Shown: positions 22,753 to 34,782 of the stretch, one piece after another
Numbering within the stretch: the first letter of the stretch is position 1
Layout of the letters: the number at the start of each line of letters is the position of its first letter
DNA from: Turnera subulata
Lineage: Eukaryota; Streptophyta; Magnoliopsida; Malpighiales; Passifloraceae
DNA length: 64,000 nucleotides
NCBI GenBank assembly: GCA_028386065.3
Contig: JAKUCV010001444.1
Coordinates: 1 to 64,000 of the forward strand
Direction: 5' to 3'
Position numbers and translations under genes: made by a program
Notes under the pieces: model-generated
Seen by the model: only the letters and a program-made list of their open reading frames with translations
Told to the model about the DNA's origin: nothing
Databases searched by the model: none

Positions 22753-24544
22753 GGATTGCACTGGATTGGATTGGTTTTGTTTTGTAATTATTATATATGA
22801 CTTTACTGCTTTCTTTCTGTTTTTTGTTTTTTTTTTTTTGGGTAGGGTTTTGGAAATGGAAAAATACTACTCCTGGTCCTGAAACTAAAACCACCACACT
22901 ACAGAAACTACATTAATATATAAAAAACTAAATATACTAGACTATAGTACTACTAGGAAATAGAGAGAAGGAAGGAGGGAGGGAAAGAAATGTGGCGGGT
23001 TGAAAGAAGATGGACGTGTGCCTCTCTGTGTCCGCACACCGCACCCACCCCACACAACACAACTCCACACAAACACCACATTTAGTCCCTTCTTTTTACT
23101 TTTCTTGTTCAATTCCTCCCTCTATTACTTTTTACTACGCCTTGCTCCACCTAAACTTTCCTTTTTAACCACATTTCTCTTTTAAATCGTTCTATTTCCC
23201 CCTTTACATTAAAATAATAATAATAATAATAATCATAATAATCATAATAATAATAATAATAAATGATATGATATCATCCCCTCCCATCAACATCCCCTCC
23301 CCATTCTTAGCAATAGCATTTCCACCAACAAAATTTTTGCTAATCATTTCATTTATATATTTATATATTATTCTAAAATATAAATACAACCCTTTGTAAT
23401 TTCACTATTCCCACCATCACATTCACACTTTTGAGTATCAAGTATGTTTTATTTAATATCGCATGTAAAGCTAAAAACTGATGCATTAAGTGCGTGGATC
23501 GAACCCGCGCAACTCACCACCAAACTACCATTAACTATATGTAACAACATTACCATATATATAAAAATTTAAGATTTAGAGGGGGCCTGGGCCCTGCTTG
23601 ACCCCTGGATCCGCCCTTGCTATTGGTAGAGCTCCTGAATACTTGCGATAAGGGAGCATGATGCCCCAAGCAGGAATCAGATTCCAACTTGATATTCTGA
23701 AATCCACAATCCTAAGTAGCCCAAAATTCGGCATCAATGATAGAGCAAAAGTTGATATTATATAGTAGAAGCCAACCAACCAGCCACGAGAATGGTGACA
23801 GAAAACTCCCTAAAAACTGGTCGTGCTAAACGTTTTTGACCCATCCGCATTAAGCTTCACAAAACCCTTGTTCCGACATTCTCAGGGAAATCTATTGGGT
23901 TGCAAGCCCCTATGCCCACCATCAAGATTGACAAAGAAAATAGACAACTGAAACTCTTTTTACCAAAAAAAAATGTTTTATCTACATATTGCATAGTAGA
24001 ATCCCTCCCTCCCCTTCAACTTTATTGTATGTTATAGATGTTTCATTTACAAAAGGGACAACCAATCAATATGGACAATATTAATAAATTTTACCAGGGG
24101 TAATTTTAATTTATATTAAAAAATTGGAAAAAATCAAAGAGTACAAAAAAAGGTTAGGATGAGTAGATTAATATGATGATAAAACATCAGTGCGGACATA
24201 CATAGTGCATGATGAATGTGGGTATACCTACATCCTGAATACAAAAACCAGAGGGCTACTCAAGTTTTGCAAGTTAGTACACAACATTGACTTGGCGCTT
24301 TATCGACTTTATTTTCTAAGTTTTGGAAGAAGTTTCTATTTTTTGTTTGTTCTTTTCTATAGTTCTATGAACCAAATTCTTATCTAGATTTATGGGATGT
24401 AAGTTTTGTCAAATTTTTTAGTTGATTATTCAAATTTGGATTTTGTTTATTCTTTATTGCTGAAGAACCAGGAGGTGAAACTAAGGACTCTAAAAAAATT
24501 TTAGTGAACCTTTAACCCACTGATCACCGAGATGGAGTTTAGGT
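22753..24544. other. Promoter side of the quinone oxidoreductase gene, then intergenic
   Basis: 22753-23000 holds the presumed 5' leader of the minus-strand gene, with a T-run near 22829. A TAA-type microsatellite is at 23214-23263. The sequence GGGGGCCTGGGCCCTGCTTG with CTGGATCCGCC at 23580-23615 resembles a common plant transposon end, but I found no partner. 23630-24540 shows no supported gene. Confidence 0.45.
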
Positions 24545-26580
24545 TAATTAAGGATCACAACAAAGATAATATTATAGTGAGAAAAACATGAGCCCGTGAG
24601 ATAGGCCAGTGATGGTGATTCACAACTTCAACAAGAGTGAGACAATCCGACTCCAAGCAGACATTAGTGATACCATAGGTGTCAGCATGTGTTAGAGCCA
24701 AAATGCATGCCAAAATTTTAGCTTCCAAAGGGGTATAGACTCCAATCAACTTGTTATGCCCACAAAAAACTATCGATCCACTTGAATCCCTGCCAACCAC
24801 ACCTAAACCAAATATTGTTTGGCATCCAGGCCGCATCCGAATTGTGCTTCGTAACAGAAGGTGGAGGTGGGTGCCATCGATGAACCCCTTGCACTTTCTG
24901 CACTGAGTCAATAATTTCTGTGTTCGGTTGATCATTCAGAATGGTTATCCTGTATGCATTAAGGTAATTAGTTGCCAGCCTCCTAAGCCACTCGTCTAGG
25001 ATCAAAAGGCCGATTATTAAAAATCCAATCATTCCTACTCTTGTACACATACCACAGAAGCATAACGACCCCCTAAAAAACATGGAAATCCAAGACACCG
25101 TGGAGAGTCTTTAACCAAGTAACTTCATCGTCTGTTGTGATGATGGGTAAATGGAAACCAACAGTCCTCCAGACTAGAGCAACATGGGAGCAGCCCTATA
25201 AATAAATTCTATTTTCAGGTTGCATTTGACAGAGAGCACAAAAGACCGGAACCTCAACATGCCTTCTATTCCACTGAACCTTGGTAAAATTCCTTTCATC
25301 ACACGCCAAAAGAAATGTCTACCTTTGGGAGATATATGTAGTTTCTATAGTGTCCTCCACTGCAAAGTTTCTTCATCCACCTGTAATGTCAGATTCATAT
25401 AAAAATTACACCCATTTTGCACCAAAAACATGCTAGAAGGTGTGAGAGGCCAAGTGAAGAAATCCTGACAAGGTGGATAACATAAAGGAATGGATGAAAT
25501 AGAGGCGACATCTTGAGGGTTAAAAGTAGCACACAATTCTAGAGTGAGCCATGAATTAGAAATAGGATCCAAAAATTCATGAACTTGTGTATCTTGATTT
25601 GCATGGATACACAGATTCAACAAATGCATAATTCAAGTTGAATATCCATTTATCCTTGTAGGCACGTACCAAATGACCATAATCTCCAATCACCCATCCT
25701 CTCCATCCAACAGTTTTCGGCCATGTAGCAAATTCTCCAAATATAACTTGGCTTGTATCCTAATTTGGCATGCATGAAATCACTCGACAGAAAGTACCTA
25801 GCTCTCAAAACCACAACAATTAGGGAGTCCGAATCATGAATAATCCCCCATGCTTGTTTTGCCAACAAGGCCTTATTGAATACTACTATATCATGGAGCC
25901 CCAACCCTCCTTATTGTTTAGCTAGACATAATTTCTTCCATGCAATCCAATTCAAACCTCGTTGCCCATCATCAAAACCCTATCATAATCTTCTTGTAGC
26001 ACTCGCAAACGGAATCTAGGAGTAGAAAGCAGCTCATGACATAGGTTGGGATATTTTGGACTACAGATTTTATAGGCACCTCCTTACCATCTTTTGACAA
26101 CACCTTCTCCTTCCAGTACTTAGTTTTTTCAGACTCTATCCCCAACATTTGCAAGAAACTTGCATTCCTAATTTACTTTGGATTCGATTTATCTTATGGT
26201 TTGAAACATTTCTACTGGTTGTAAAAGCCGACTTCACCAAATTAATTTGTTGTTTGTAAAACTTTTCATATCTTCGAATCAAAACCAGCAGAGTATTAAT
26301 CTCGATCAAGTTTGCGCGAGTGAAGATGAGACCTTCATTTGCAAAGAAAAAATTACTAATAGGTGGCGCGGAGTTAGCCATTTTAACACCATGGATAAGG
26401 GAGTGATGTTCATGACGAGAAATCAAGGTAAAAAAAGCTTCAGCACATGTGATGACAAGTATGGGGACAATGAATCTCCTTGGCAGAGTCCCCTTGACAG
26501 TGTGAAAGGGAGTGGAGGAAAGCCATTGACAAGAACAGAGTATTTTGTTGGAAAAATTTGGGAGCTAAATACATAACTTG
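24545..26580 (-). mobile_element. Truncated, decayed L1-type LINE (RT C-terminal half to RNase H)
   Basis: Read from right to left on the minus strand: VNGFPPLPFTLSRGLCQGDS (RT palm, near 26500); an FFANEG remnant of the FADD box near 26350; GKEVPIKSVVQNIPTYVMSC near 26060; LHDIVVFNKALLAKQAW near 25870; a TPSSMFLVQNG zinc-region fragment near 25440; and RNase H pieces HNSDAAW near 24840 and CLESDC near 24650. Many stops and frameshifts separate these. The 5' half is absent, and no poly(A) or target duplication was found at the 3' end. Confidence 0.8.
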
Positions 26581-27030
26581 AGACGTGTTAAGCACTGTCC
26601 TAAAGGAATATTTTGCCTATAGAAAAGTTCTCCGATGATTCAATAGGTTCTTCTGCCAACAAGAGCCTAGAAGCTACCAAGAATTTTATAAAGAACCCAA
26701 CAAACAGAAGAAGGGAGATGAATAATATAGAATATAACAACGAAAGTGGGGAGGAAAAGTTTTAGTCTTTTATTTTGTGTCCAAGATAATGAGGAATAGT
26801 GGTTTATATAGGCAATAGGATAAGCTTTGCAACTCCCACATATAATGCTCACCCAATGTTCAAAATATGAAATGATAATCTGCCAATTCATTCACCTATT
26901 CATTCTACACGAAACATTGATAATTTGTTTCAATGAATCAAAACTTGAAGAAAAAGATATTCCTCAATGTTAAAACGTGAAATAACAAGATAATTGTAAA
27001 GCATAAAACAATGTATAAAATGTTTAACTT
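26581..27030. other. Intergenic between LINE relic and split copia-type LTR
   Basis: No gene or repeat is recognised. The sequence is AT-rich and lacks coding similarity. Confidence 0.45.
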
Positions 27031-27316
27031 GTTGGCCCAAAAATGGCTAAGAGGGAGGGAGGGGGGGGAGGGGAGTGAATTAGCCTTGCTGATTAAAACC
27101 TAATTTGGCGTCTCAGATGCCAAACTATTTTTCTCTCAGAAATTGTATTTATCACCACTAATGAACATACTAATTAAAATGCTAAGAGGAAAGGGTTAGA
27201 GAAAATATGACACAGGATTTATAGTGGTTCGCCATACAGGACTACCTCCACTACTCAAGGATTCCCCCTTGAGATTTCTAACTCACTCTTATTATGGTTT
27301 TTCACGGGTTCAACCA

Positions 27317-27417
27317 CTAACCTATAATACAAGTTTTTCCCTTAGGCTCAACTCAAACCTTATACACTCTAACCTATAATACAAGTTTTTCCCTTAGGCT
27401 CAACTCAAACCTTATAC
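27317..27417 (+). repeat. 52-bp tandem duplication next to the solo-LTR insertion site
   Basis: CTAACCTATAATACAAG begins at 27317 and 27369, and both units end in CAAACCTTATAC. The second unit is interrupted by the solo LTR at 27418. The sequence ACTC continues on the far side of that LTR at 31831, as in the first unit. Confidence 0.85.
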
Positions 27418-30400
27418 TGAAACAGCCCGACCCAAATTTACCCTACATACAGTATTTACCGAACAACAGTGCCGACACGTGGCACAGACAGTAAATACAA
27501 CAGGAAAATCCGGCCCAACGGCCCAAAGACAATATCATAATACCCGACTTCGGGAATCTCAATACAACAGCACAGCGGAAGCATTTATAACTCAATGTCA
27601 ATATAGGCAAAGCCCGATGAAACTAATGGATCCGAGCCCTGCCCGAGGGTACGCTGCAGCCGCCGAAATGCAATCCTGACCTAACCTGCAAGGACTGTGT
27701 GAGGGGTGAGACCAACCACTGTCTCACCGATAAACAAATAAACCGCAGTATACAAGCAACCGTATATACACTGAAGCCAACACAGAACAATAGAGGTACA
27801 GCAAGCACAACATAGCATCGGAATCAGACAACTTACCGGATCTTACTATACGACTGACATCACACCGTTAAGCTAGTCCTCTAAACTTACTGACAATCGG
27901 CGACTAACTATCTAATTTTATTATTAGGGCCCTTGTCACATGATAAGTATTGGCCGTGCCTGGTAGCCAGGTTAGCTAACCCCAGGGTGCTCCCCGCTAA
28001 ATATCAAAAATAACCGAGTCCCGCAGTCCTCGGCGGAAGTCCCGCAGTCCTTCCTATAACAAATCAACTGAGTCCCGCAGTCCTCAGCCGGAAGTCCCGC
28101 AGTCCTCCCTATCATATCACAATCACAAGGTGACTACCATCTGGCCGTACCAATACCTGTCACGTGACAATCTAGATGTCTAGATGATATTATCACTGTT
28201 TATTATTATTTCTTATTCCACTATCCAACAGTAATTCATCATACTCACTTTCCAGAGCAGGCTTTCAGCCTCACAGCTCCTCTGGGAATCCAACGTCACA
28301 GTACTGGGTCACTGTCACTATCAACTCAAATATCACATATCTCGTACGAACATCACAAGGCTCAACAGCTAGTCCGCAGTAGTCATCAAGCATATAACAA
28401 TAATCACAACAATAGCCAGCAATAACATGACAGGCGCAACAAGATAACATATAAATAACAATCAAACAAACAACCGGGGTATCACGGGTAGCATACCGAA
28501 GTTTATAAGTTTATATCCTCACCTGATGTGTCTCTGAAATCGGCACATAATCCATATGGCTTTGTCTGTCCCTATATCATGTCAACACATACGATCACTT
28601 ATAATGCACATCGAAGAATGCAATGCATGAGATTAATTTATTATTCGGCTTACAATTAACATCGTTATCATCGTTTCCAAACCATTTCCATTAAACGTTG
28701 CTAGTACGACTGTAAAATAATTATAGCCCATAAAATACTTGTAAATAGCATTTCATAAAAATAATTATTCTCGATAAAAATAATAATTATGTAAACGACA
28801 GTTATAGTAATTTAAATAGTACAACCGACAAATATATCATAATGGACATATAAGTATTATGTTTGATAAATAAAATTGTTAAATAGAATTATTTCCTCTG
28901 GTCATAAATTAACATAATCGATACATGGCTTAAAATAATTATAATATAATGTTGCAGGAAAGAATATTCATAAGCACATATATTCTTATATAATTGGTAA
29001 TTATAAATAGGGTAAAGCTAATATTAATACTATGGCTCATTAAATAATGTAACGGATGTCTACTAATATAATAAAACTCGTATATACTAGTATGATAGAT
29101 TGCATAACTCACAATATTATATTCAACAGATGATAACAATATGTTTACCGATAACAAGATAATATAACTGGTATTCAAATATCTTATCATTTAAAAATTT
29201 AATAATGTAAATATCCATAATACATTTAGGATCAATAATAGAAAATCGATACTTACATAGGCATATGCATGATTTAGTATTACTACTAGTGTATTCCAAA
29301 ATTAGTAGTAAAACCGATGTCTAGATTGTGTAGGAGGTAAATATTAATGTTATGCCCTTTTTCTTTTTTTTTTTTTTAGCCCAAGAGAAATATTAAAATG
29401 TACTATAAATGAACTTTTGTTTAATTATATTAATTAACAAGAATAATATTCCAAATAACTGTAGACAGAATTATTAATTGTTTTAACCAAATTCAATTAA
29501 AGAGCTGATTATTAATCTGCCCGGTTGTTTAGTTCCGTTAAATGAGTTCGTCATGTGGCTCAATAAAAAAAACATTAGTTGCATCACTGTCCTTAAGCAC
29601 CCCTTTAATATAAATTATATAAAAACCCATGAGCATTCTCCAATAATTTGGACATTATAGCATGCTCCAATAGTTCACGGGTTCATGCCGACAACTATTA
29701 AGAATCCCCAACCAACTCAACATTAATTGTAAAGCGTTTATATCAATTATTTGAAACCCAAACAATTTAAGAAAAGACCGTCAAAGTCCAACCCATAGTT
29801 ATACTCACTGTCAAGTTTAGTTATTATAACCAACGACCAAATAAATTCCCAGCAGCCACTTATACCAAGAACTCCCAATCATAGTTAATGTATTATTTTG
29901 AAAGACAACAATTTTGTAACCGAACTAAGTCATCCCAATCATAGTTAATGTATTAATTTGAAAGACAACAATTTTGTAACCGAACTAAGTCATCTACACG
30001 GGCGTTACCCGAGTTAAGTATCATCAATCAACTTGTGAGATAAAAACCCATGTGCTGTGATTATTCCACATAACCAATTATGGGCACATGTCCTATTAAT
30101 TAAGGAATTGTTACATGATCAGGAGCTAACCGATATGTAGACCAATTTCATATCAAGGTTATGCATGAAGGAAACTGGTTAACACCGAATCCGAAAAGCA
30201 AAAACCCAATAAACCCAAGAACCATGATTGGCCTTTAAATAAAAGAACCAGGAGCAATTACAAACAACAACAAAATTACTCAGTTTGAGAAAAACACTCC
30301 ACCACAAAAATTAAATCTGGAAAATCTCCGATCAAGGTCGTGGAATCACTTACTGGATCAACAATCCCCAGGACCCGAACAAAACCTACTACCGAAATCC

Positions 30401-31827
30401 CCAACTCACAACTCACTGCCGGAATCCTACACACACAGCCACGGCCAACCCGGATTCAAGCCACAACCGATCAACACCATCAACAGCCACTCCTGCCGCC
30501 ATAACCATCACCAAGCACCGACACAGCTTGCAGCAACCAAGCCGACCCGTTTTCACAGATGAACTCGATTAAACAAAACCCAAAATAAAACAAATCAATA
30601 AGAATGGAAGCCTGAGTATCAACAAGAGAAAAGAGTGGAAGAGAGAGGTGGGGGTGTGGTCGGCGGATTCGGGCAGAAGAAGATGATGGAAGGGCGCCTG
30701 TGGTCTGAGGCAGGGGAAAGAGAAGAAAGAGAGAGAGGGGATGCAGAGGAAGATGGCTTCGGCTGTTTTCAGAGAAGATGAACAGAGGAGAATTGAGGGA
30801 ATTTGCAAGGGAAACTCAAGAGGAAGAGAGATTGAAGGAGATAATTGGGGGTGATGGGCAGTGGGTGATTTGTATGGTGAGGGGAGGCGACGGTTTTTAA
30901 AAGGGAAAGGAAGAAGATGAAAACAGGGAAGAAAAGAGATGGTGAAAAGAAAGGGAGGTTTGACAAAGGGTAAGTGTCGGGTGAGTGGGAGTAAAGGAAG
31001 GAAAATTATTGGAAAAAGACAATTTAGGAAAAAGAAGAAAAGAAAGGTGTAGGGAACAAGAATTATAGGGATGAAATAATTGAAAACAGACAAAACTGCA
31101 AGGGGAGAAAATAGAGTATCCTTTTCCAACATTTCAAACTACGTCGTAAATATTGTGTTGCAGTATAACACATTATTTTTTTTTATTCATAGCAAAAACA
31201 ATCTTTCAATCATTATTTATAAACCGGTTAATATCAAAATGATTTCCAAAGACCCTTGAAAAAAAAATATATATTAAGGGTAGAAAGTAGATCTTTCCTT
31301 TAAAATATATTTGGTATATCATTTCTTTTGAGAGTATATTTATTAAATCATTAAATCAAATAAATAGATACTTAGCCAAAAATTATTAGATCTTTTTTTT
31401 TTCTCCAAAAATTATTCGAGGAGTCGAAAAGGACTTGGAGAAATATTTTCGTTATAAAATTTCTTACAAAATTTTAATTTGTATAAAATTCTAAAATAAA
31501 ATTCTAAAAAAAACTTTTTTCAAAGCACTCTGTAGAAGTACAAGAATATTTCTTTAAAAATATATATAATTAATAAATTATTGAAATTAAATACATAATA
31601 CTTAACTAAAGATTATCAAAATTTCTTGAAAGTAATAGGAACGAGATGATCATTACAAAAAAAAGAATTGTCCAGTATATCGAGCTAGTCTTAGAATTGA
31701 ATCCGAGATCCGGTTGTTCGTAGGAAGGTTTGCCAAGGGTCGAACAAAGTGGTAGAAAATTCGAGTTACCACTGTAAAGGTTAGAGTAACACAGTAAAAT
31801 TACGAAAATTTTACCAGGGCTGTTACA
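27418..31827. mobile_element. 4,410-bp solo LTR, Ty3/gypsy chromovirus-like, with 5-bp target duplication
   Basis: The element starts TGAAACAGCCCGACCC and ends CAGGGCTGTTACA, so the ends form a short inverted repeat bounded by TG..CA. It is flanked by perfect TATAC repeats (27413-27417 and 31828-31832), the 5-bp duplication expected for LTR retrotransposons. No internal gag-pol, primer-binding site or polypurine tract is present, so this is a solo LTR left by LTR-LTR recombination. Very long LTRs of this type are known from Tekay/Del-like chromoviruses; that assignment is inferred. Open frames inside, for example 30569-31132, are low-complexity and not genes. Confidence 0.82.
28014..28110 (+). 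repeat. Tandem repeats of GTCCCGCAGTCCT inside the solo LTR
   Basis: The word GTCCCGCAGTCCT occurs four times between 28018 and 28107, arranged as two larger units. A similar local duplication with period 60 occurs at 29873-29992 (unit starting TCCCAATCATAGTTAATG). These are internal LTR repeats, possibly enhancer-like (inference). Confidence 0.8.
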
Positions 31828-32580
31828 TATACACTCACCACAAAACTTTCCTTAGCTTTGCCTTACACAAAACCCTTTGATGCAGAAGTTGTTTCTAAGT
31901 ACAACAACTTTTTCCTTCAAATATTGTCTCACAATGAATGAACTAAGAAAAGTGTTTATCTCTCTCTTTTTGCTTGACTTGAGAACTGCAAATGCACTAT
32001 CTTTGCTTGAATTCAGAATCTCTGTTTTAGCAGCTCTAAAGATCTCCTTGAGTCAGCATCTCTTTATATATAGGCAGGAGGGATGATTTCAATTCAAATT
32101 GATCCGTTAGCTGTCCCTTTCATTCCAGCCCGTTTTGTTGTTAGAGGTGCTAGAGTGTCAACGGTCCTCTTCCCTGTTGTCCCTTTCATGTTTCGGCACG
32201 AGACACACCACACTGCAGCTTTTTGTCATTGATGTCATTGTTTAGCATAATCATAGGTTGGTCCTAGGAAGTTTGAATTCAGCTGTCTTTTGATCTGTTT
32301 AAGGTTGCTTTAATCATAGAATCAGTATCCAGAAATGTTAGGTACTAGGTTTGTTGACCAATCCCATTAAAGATTAAATAATCATGAGGTGGCATAGGAG
32401 TTTGCACTCTGAAAGCGACACTTCTTGCTCCAAAACCAATCCCACTCACTCATCTTCCAAGGCTTGATTTTGATGTTTGATCACGGATTGGAGGCTCCTC
32501 ATGTGAGCTGTAGTACATGGTTAGGCACAATACATGCTACACATAGGTTTGTCATAATCAAAACCTAGTTAGCTTGTTTA

Positions 32581-32802
32581 ATATATAATATAATGGGATA
32601 ATTATTATAATAGTTAATTATATTTAATGGTATATTATAATAGTATGATCAATGTGGCCCATTAGTGCATGCATTATGATAATAAACTCAATTAATTAGC
32701 TTTAAGTGATTTCCTAATCATCATCCGATTCACACAACTTACACATTCAAATTTACTTCAAAATCAATTTTGAAAACATTGTCTGTGGAGAGAAAAATTG
32801 AT
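32581..32802. other. AT-rich junction DNA
   Basis: Short AT-rich interval between the split LTR and the LINE RT fragment. Nothing is recognised. Confidence 0.4.
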
Positions 32803-33145
32803 TCAAGAGGGGATAATAAATTGAAACCTTATTGAACAAACACTCATATATTTCTTTTCAAATATATCCAGCATATTTAACAGCAGCAATGCATTGCATA
32901 ATTTTTTCAACCTAAAGAGGAGAGAAACCAGTTCTAACATCATCTTTACCACAAAATACCATTCAATGCAATCATATGCTTTACATATGTCTAATTTCAA
33001 AACAAATATGCCATTATTACTACTAATTTTGTGTTTCATTTTGTGAAATTTTTCAAAAGCAAAGATAGTATTATCTATGATGGATCTACCAGGGACAAAA
33101 ATGCTTTGATCTTGACTAATAACATTTAACTTTTTAGTCTTATAA
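32803..33145 (-). pseudogene. L1 reverse transcriptase fragment
   Basis: About 110 codons of a plant L1 RT are readable: QDQSIFVPGRSIIDNTIFA, then a Lys-rich helix and VLKLDICKAYDCIEW, which contains the first catalytic Asp of the palm. The fragment ends abruptly at a fold-back element on its 5' side (33152). Its 3' side lacks the FADD box. Confidence 0.8.
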
Positions 33146-33151
33146 TTAGGC

Positions 33152-33660
33152 ATAAAGCCCAAAAATCCTCCTGTGTTTGTTAAAATTGTTCAATTTACCT
33201 ATTGTGTTTCAAATTGGTACAATTCAATATTTGTGCTTGTCAAAAATTGTTAAATTAATCCCTTGTGTTTCAAATTTGTTCAATTCAATATCTATGTTTG
33301 TCAAATTATTCACCCGAAGTCAAAATCAATAGTGACATTATAATTAAATTTCCCTTTGCATATGGATTCTAAATTTATAATATTTCTCTAAAATAACATC
33401 CAATTTCTTAAATTTCATGAAAAGGCAATTCAAACTCATTTTTTCTTTTTTTTTTTTGTTTTGACTTGGGGTGAATTAAACAATTTTGAACGAATTTGAA
33501 ACACAGGGGTGATTTGAACAATATTAACAAAAATAGACATTGAATTGAACAAATTTGAAACACAGGGGTGAATTGAACTTTTTTACAAATACGAATATGA
33601 ACTAAACGAATTTAAAATACAAACAATTTTGACAAACACAAGTGATTTCTTGGCTTTATG
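33152..33660. mobile_element. Fold-back (long terminal inverted repeat) non-autonomous element
   Basis: The left arm (33152-33330) and right arm (33470-33660) are imperfect reverse complements. Both start CATAAAGCC and contain TTGTGTTTCAAATT..TTCAATTCA words. The centre is AT-rich. The arms are about 180 bp each. No coding capacity and no clear target duplication were found. It abuts an L1 fragment, so it probably inserted into that LINE. Confidence 0.65.
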
Positions 33661-34782
33661 ACATCTTACCGTGCTGGCCAAACTTTCCTATTTTGTAATC
33701 ACAATTAAAAATGTTGTCGGCATTTTGCAAGCCAAATTATGAGAACCAGACCGACCTAACCGATTTGCCCAGTCTAAGCATCATCTAAAGCCCATTTTAG
33801 AAGAGTTGAATCAGACATAAAATCGACCTACGACAAAATAATTGATCCAGCCTGTTTTCACTGGTCAGGTCGTTTTTGAATTACAAAATCATCATTTTTT
33901 TCCAATTTTTACACAAAAATTATATTATTTTATGAAAAATTGTAGACTTTATATTTATTTTTAATTTTATAATTGTAGATAAATATTTATGCACATATAT
34001 TATTAATTATTAATTATTAATTATATTTATTAAAAAATATTTAATAACTATTATCTCTAATTCAATTACATTAAACTCAACCCCCACTACAAGTTCCAAA
34101 GGGTCATTGGTTCGATCCCAATGGACGGGATTGAAGGGGAATTAGAGTTTGGGTGTTATTTATGTAATTCCGATGTACTAAAAAAACTCAACCCTCACTT
34201 TGACCAATGAACCATGACCTTCTGGGTCTTTGTCCGGATCGGTACCGATAACTATGTTTGCAAGCACTTATACAGTTATTATGGAAACTGTAATTGCAAA
34301 ACATGGCAGGCATCCACTGGCTTGTCATGAAATAAAACACATGGAATTATACGTGCTTGTCATAATAAAATAACGGTGGCATCTGCAAGGAATTAATAAC
34401 AACAGTTATTTCCAAAGTAAATGGAAAACTAGAATTGGAAGCTACTTAATTACACAAAAGAACACCTGGCAGGGTTAAAAAAAATTAGACATCATCAGGG
34501 GCTACCCAATTTCAGGGCAAATTCTACGGTGCTCTCGAGTACCAAGTGGATATGCCACTTGGTACAACATAACCAATATGAGTCTTTTAAAATGAGAAAA
34601 ACAAGGAAAATTATTCCCCTAATTACGAAGAAAACCCTTGATTGGTTATGCTATACCAAGAGAATATGCCACTTTCCCGGTCCTAAAGAGGAAGATAAGT
34701 TTTTTGGCCAAAAAAAAAAAAAAGAAGAGGAAGGAGAAACTTCCTCTCTTCTAAGAGCAGGGACATCTTGCAATATCAGCCT
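33661..34782. other. Intergenic, 3' flank of the SHH2-like gene
   Basis: The region 33900-34060 is extremely AT-rich. GGTTCGATCCC at 34110-34120 is a B-box-like word with no matching A box. The SHH2-like 3' untranslated region must lie near the right end. Confidence 0.45.

Larger units (their letters stand above)
27031..32580 (-). mobile_element. Ty1/copia-type LTR split by a later solo-LTR insertion
   Basis: The two halves, about 27031-27417 and 31828-32580, resemble in order the LTR at 42070-43302. Landmarks are GGCCCAAA.(C/G)TAGCTAAGA-like starts, the CTACTCAAGG...CTTGAGATTT block, and repeated CCTTAGGCTCAA-type words. On the minus strand a TATA box (CCTATATATAAAGAG near 32075) and a GTTTTGATTATGACAAAC start-like word near 32560 support minus orientation. 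GTTTAA occurs near both outer edges (27022 and 32574) and may be a remnant target duplication. No internal coding domain is present. Confidence 0.5.

Noticed and set aside
23490..23550. tRNA-like B box (GGGTTCGATCCACGC on the minus strand)
   Set aside because: The A-box-like sequence is too close and no cloverleaf can be formed; it could be a SINE scrap but is not supportable as a feature.
30569..31132. 187-codon minus-strand open frame inside the solo LTR
   Set aside because: It is Leu/Phe/Pro/Ser-rich translation of purine-rich LTR sequence, with no domain, no splice context, and it lies wholly within a mobile element.
34105..34125. B-box-like GGTTCGATCCC
   Set aside because: There is no A box at the right distance and no tRNA fold.
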